Notes under the pieces: model-generated | Seen by the model: only the letters and a program-made list of their open reading frames with translations | What the model was told of the DNA's origin: nothing | Database searches by the model: none | Assembly (NCBI GenBank): GCA_964577965.1 | Contig: CAZOAT010000001.1 | Coordinates: forward strand, 1 to 64,000 | DNA length: 64,000 nucleotides | Direction: 5' to 3' | DNA from: DASUUI01 sp964577965 | Lineage (GTDB): Bacteria; Gemmatimonadota; Gemmatimonadetes; Gemmatimonadales; Gemmatimonadaceae | Position numbers and translations under genes: made by a program | In this document: piece by piece, positions 61,390 through 64,000 of the stretch | How positions within the stretch are numbered: the stretch's first letter is position 1 | How the letters are laid out: every line of letters starts with the position of its first letter

Positions 61390-62724
61390 ATGGCCGACGG
61401 CGCTGCCTCCGAGCCGCCCGCAGCGGGCTCAGTCATGCGTCGGCACGATCGCGTGACCCAGGCCGAAGTCCCCCACGGCACGGACGTCTCCGACTACGAC
61501 TACAGCAGCTTCTACTACTCCTCGGGCCAGGATCCGTTTGCGATACTGGAGCCGTTCGAGGAGTGGTACGATCGCGCGCGCACCGACGGGTACTACCTGT
61601 ACGCGCAGCCGATGTTCACACCGCCGCAGCCGCACGTGACCGTCGAGGATCAGCTGGACGGTGGCAGGCTCGACCTTCTCAACTTCGCTTCCTACAACTA
61701 TCTCGGTCTCTCGTATCGGCCGGAAGTCGTTGCGGCGGCCAGCGCTGCGCTCGCCACGTATGGGCTGGGGGCGGCTGGTTCGCCGATTCTCAGCGGAACG
61801 ATGCGCATCCACGATGAACTGGAGCAGGCACTTGCCCGGTTCAAGAACAAGGAAGCGGCGCTGGTGTTCCCAACCGGGTACTCGACAAACGTCGGCCTCA
61901 TTCAGGGACTCATGCGTCCGGGCGACTGGATCATCGCGGACCAGAATGCTCATGCCAGCATAGTGGATGGCGCAATCCTCTCCAAGGCGAACTTCAAGTT
62001 CTTCAAACATAACAGGCCGGAGGATCTCGATAAGAAGCTCTCCGGCACCACGGGCAAGAAGCTGGTCATAGTAGAAGGCGTGTACTCGATGGACGGCGAT
62101 GTGTGTCGCCTGCCGGAGATTGTCGAGGTGAGCAAGCGTCACGGCGCAAGGATAGTGATTGACGAAGCGCACTCCACCTTCGTGTACGGGGAGTCGGGCC
62201 GCGGGGTGGTCGAACACTTCGGTCTCGAGGAGGAGGTCGACATCCACGTAGGAACCTTCTCCAAGGCGCTCGGCGGGCAGGGCGGCTACGTTGCGGGTTC
62301 CCACCGCCTGTACAAGTACCTCAAGGGCTTTGCGCGATCGCGGTTTTTCTCGTGCGCCCTCTCACCGGTGGTTGCAGCCGGTGTTCTCGAATCGCTGGCG
62401 ATCGTGCAGCGGGAGCCGGAGCTGCGCCAGCGGCTGTGGGAGAATGTGCGCTACACGAGCGAGCAGATGGCGCGCTACGCAATCGATACCGGCGAATCAA
62501 CGTCGCATGTGATCCCGGTCATGATACGCAACGACCGCCGAATAATGCACGTCGCGCGTCGCCTGCAGCAGTCCGGTCTTTATCTGCAACCTATCATTTA
62601 CCCGGCGGTCGCCAAGCATCGCTCGCGATTCCGCATGTCAATCTCAGCCGCGCATACGCGAGATCACATCGACGAGGCGGTCGCGATCCTCGTACGGGTC
62701 CTGCGTCAGGAGAGTGTACTGTGA
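61390..62724 (+). CDS. Alpha-oxoamine synthase family PLP enzyme (serine palmitoyltransferase / AONS-like)
   Basis: 444 residues. The fold-type I AOS core has H188 in DQNAHASIVDG (stacks on PLP), D258 and H261 in VIDEAHSTFVYG, and the Schiff-base K292 in GTFSKALGGQGGY. About 65 extra N-terminal residues rich in Tyr/Ser/Asp (DYDYSSFYYSSGQDPF) precede the core. These enzymes condense an amino acid with an acyl-CoA or acyl-ACP; sphingoid base, biotin precursor and aminoketone products are all possible. The lipid-gene neighbours favour a sphingoid product, but this is inference. GGGAGGGAGGA lies 8 bases upstream of the ATG, which decided the start. Confidence 0.8.
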   Translation: MADGAASEPPAAGSVMRRHDRVTQAEVPHGTDVSDYDYSSFYYSSGQDPFAILEPFEEWYDRARTDGYYLYAQPMFTPPQPHVTVEDQLDGGRLDLLNFASYNYLGLSYRPEVVAAASAALATYGLGAAGSPILSGTMRIHDELEQALARFKNKEAALVFPTGYSTNVGLIQGLMRPGDWIIADQNAHASIVDGAILSKANFKFFKHNRPEDLDKKLSGTTGKKLVIVEGVYSMDGDVCRLPEIVEVSKRHGARIVIDEAHSTFVYGESGRGVVEHFGLEEEVDIHVGTFSKALGGQGGYVAGSHRLYKYLKGFARSRFFSCALSPVVAAGVLESLAIVQREPELRQRLWENVRYTSEQMARYAIDTGESTSHVIPVMIRNDRRIMHVARRLQQSGLYLQPIIYPAVAKHRSRFRMSISAAHTRDHIDEAVAILVRVLRQESVL

Positions 62725-63413
62725 GCCCAGGGCATGAATTCGTCCAGTATCATTTCAGCGACGCCGTCGGCGGCTTCTTCGAGTTTCCGACCGAGAACGC
62801 GCGCCAGCTGCTTCCAGCCGAGCTCCAGCCAATAGAGCCTCGCCACGGCACTGCCGTGCTATCGGTTATGGGTTTCGATTTCGTCGACAGCCCGGTAGGC
62901 GCGTATGGTGAGCTCATTCTCTCGATCCTGGTTTCGCCGCTCATCGAACCGGGTAGTCCCATGCCGCGATCTGCTTTCTATCCGTTCAAGCTCGGTACGA
63001 CGACACGCGAATCGCGCGATCACGCGATCGAGAGGTGGCATCTTCCCCACTACATGCAGGACATCGGCCTGGCCTGGCATCATGGCGACGGGCACGTGAC
63101 GATCAACGCAACGGATCGCGACGAGCCAATGGTCCGCCTCACGGTCACGGAGCACGAATGGAGCCCCGTCGAGCACCGTTACCAGTCTTTCATGTCGGAC
63201 GACGAGGGGCTGTACACGTCCACCATTGTGATGGCCGGCAGTTTCAGCGAGAACGAGGAAGAGCGCGGCGCGATCGTCATCCACTCAAACGGAATGGCCA
63301 ATCTGATCCGCGACTGGGACATCGAGACGACGCCGTTCCGCGAGCTGTGGATGCGCAACGGCCTGCAGACGTTCCATCCGCTGCAGACGCTCGCCACCTA
63401 CGCACAGAGGTAA
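62721..63413 (+). CDS. Acetoacetate decarboxylase-like protein
   Basis: 230 residues from a GTG that overlaps the oxoamine synthase stop (GTGA). RHGTAVLSVMGFDFVDSPVGAYGELILSILVSPLIE, then ERWHLPHYMQDIGLAWHHGDG, resemble the acetoacetate decarboxylase (ADC) superfamily fold. I could not identify the ADC Schiff-base lysine, so decarboxylation is not assured; the fold is also used for other keto compounds. Coupling suggests it acts on or near the 3-keto product of the upstream enzyme. No signal peptide. Confidence 0.6.
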   Translation: MSPGHEFVQYHFSDAVGGFFEFPTENARQLLPAELQPIEPRHGTAVLSVMGFDFVDSPVGAYGELILSILVSPLIEPGSPMPRSAFYPFKLGTTTRESRDHAIERWHLPHYMQDIGLAWHHGDGHVTINATDRDEPMVRLTVTEHEWSPVEHRYQSFMSDDEGLYTSTIVMAGSFSENEEERGAIVIHSNGMANLIRDWDIETTPFRELWMRNGLQTFHPLQTLATYAQR

Positions 63414-63438
63414 GGGCGAACGGCCTCAGCCCACCGGC

Positions 63439-64000
63439 GTGCGGCGTGTCTGCGTGATCGCCAACCCGGCCTCCGGACGAGGCCGGGGTTCGCGCGTGCT
63501 CTCCAGGCTCCGCCCGATTCTCGCCGAATCCGGCACAGCCGTAGTCATGGTGACCAGCACGAGGGGTGACGAACCGAGCATGGTGCGCCGTGCCCTCGAT
63601 GACGGCTTCGACACGTTCATCGCGCTCGGTGGGGACGGCACCTGGGGGAATGTCGCCAACGCTATTCTCGACTGCGGCGCTGCGGAGGAGGCGAGGCTGG
63701 CTCTTCTTGCTGCGGGCACCGGCAACGATTTCGCGAAATCCGTCGGAGTCCCCGCTTCCGACATCGCCGCGACCGTGCGCCTTGCTCTGGAAGGTCCCGA
63801 CGTCCGCGTGGACGTGGGCAGGATCGAGCAGAAGTACTTTCTCAACGTTGCCGGGTTCGGCGTCGACGTCGCCGTCATTGAGAATCTCGAGCGCACACGC
63901 CTGCTGACCGGCAACGCGTTGTACCTGGTCGCCGGCCTGCGCGGGGTGCTTGGATACGGCGGACTGGACGCCGAGATTGACGCCGGTCCCGGGTCGGTGA
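63439..64000 (+). CDS. Diacylglycerol/sphingoid lipid kinase family protein (3' end beyond window)
   Basis: 187 codons are visible from a GTG. VCVIANPASGRGRG, the nucleotide loop ALGGDGTWGNVAN and AAGTGNDFAKSVG are the DAGK catalytic-domain motifs. The usual GGDGTxxE has Asn where Glu is common (GGDGTWGN). Such kinases phosphorylate diacylglycerol, ceramide, sphingosine or undecaprenol. It lies 25 bases after the ADC-like gene and probably belongs to the same lipid operon. No ATG is available upstream. Confidence 0.85.
   Translation, partial: MRRVCVIANPASGRGRGSRVLSRLRPILAESGTAVVMVTSTRGDEPSMVRRALDDGFDTFIALGGDGTWGNVANAILDCGAAEEARLALLAAGTGNDFAKSVGVPASDIAATVRLALEGPDVRVDVGRIEQKYFLNVAGFGVDVAVIENLERTRLLTGNALYLVAGLRGVLGYGGLDAEIDAGPGSV

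Noticed and set aside
1..64000. CRISPR arrays, tRNA/rRNA genes, prophage or integrase modules
   Set aside because: No regularly spaced repeats, no cloverleaf-type sequence and no phage or integrase motifs were noticed. The only mobile-type gene is the RAYT.

Overview
This is a GC-rich, gene-dense chromosomal segment with about 60 genes and very short intergenic gaps. A TonB-type protein, many lipoprotein or Sec signal peptides, PE synthesis genes (psd/pssA) and a RAYT transposase point to a double-membraned Gram-negative-type bacterium. The gene mix and style resemble Gemmatimonadota, but this is inference: there is no rRNA in the window. A run of exactly 100 Ns at 50034-50133 shows it is a scaffolded draft assembly. 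No tRNA, rRNA, CRISPR array, prophage or large insertion sequence was seen.

Layout. 0-3.2 kb: a partial TonB-like gene, an alanine:cation symporter and a REP-associated tyrosine transposase (RAYT) with its repeats. 3.2-9.7 kb: rpmA-rplU, RNase G/E, a membrane methyltransferase, an acyl-CoA dehydrogenase, and a multicopper oxidase with permuted copper-site order. 9.7-16 kb (minus): a branched acyl-CoA or terpenoid degradation cluster (carboxylase beta subunit, AtuA, AtuA-like small protein, LiuC-like hydratase), then recQ. 16-22.8 kb: a histidine kinase and several secreted or iron-related proteins. 20.5-27.2 kb (mostly minus): a two-subunit B12 acyl-CoA mutase with its MeaB chaperone, then ybeY and phoH. 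27.2-30.2 kb: aspS and rlmN, divergent.

30.2-40.2 kb is one almost uninterrupted minus-strand operon: trpC-trpF-trpB, a HEAT-repeat gene, an HD-GYP gene, trpA, folB, folK, panB, panC, a YqeK-type HD hydrolase and a LytR_C protein. Several junctions overlap by 4-8 bases and the HD-GYP/trpA junction by 32. lexA is divergent from it, and trpD plus a GAF/coiled-coil gene follow on the minus strand. No trpE or trpG is in the window.

43-58.8 kb (plus) runs truA, a DegP-like protease, purB, purC, psd, pssA, purS, purQ, (gap), purL, purF, ppdK, a GT4 glycosyltransferase and a flippase-like membrane protein. 58.8-64 kb is the most interesting part. A minus-strand cassette encodes an acyltransferase (PlsC), a Tam41-like CDP-DAG synthase and a CDP-alcohol phosphatidyltransferase with phosphatidylinositol-phosphate-synthase-like motifs, which together form a complete route from lysophosphatidate to a phospholipid. 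Divergent from it are an alpha-oxoamine synthase (serine-palmitoyltransferase/AONS family), an acetoacetate-decarboxylase-like protein and a diacylglycerol/sphingoid kinase-type gene cut by the window end. With the PimA-like glycosyltransferase just upstream, this looks like a specialised (possibly inositol or sphingoid) lipid locus.
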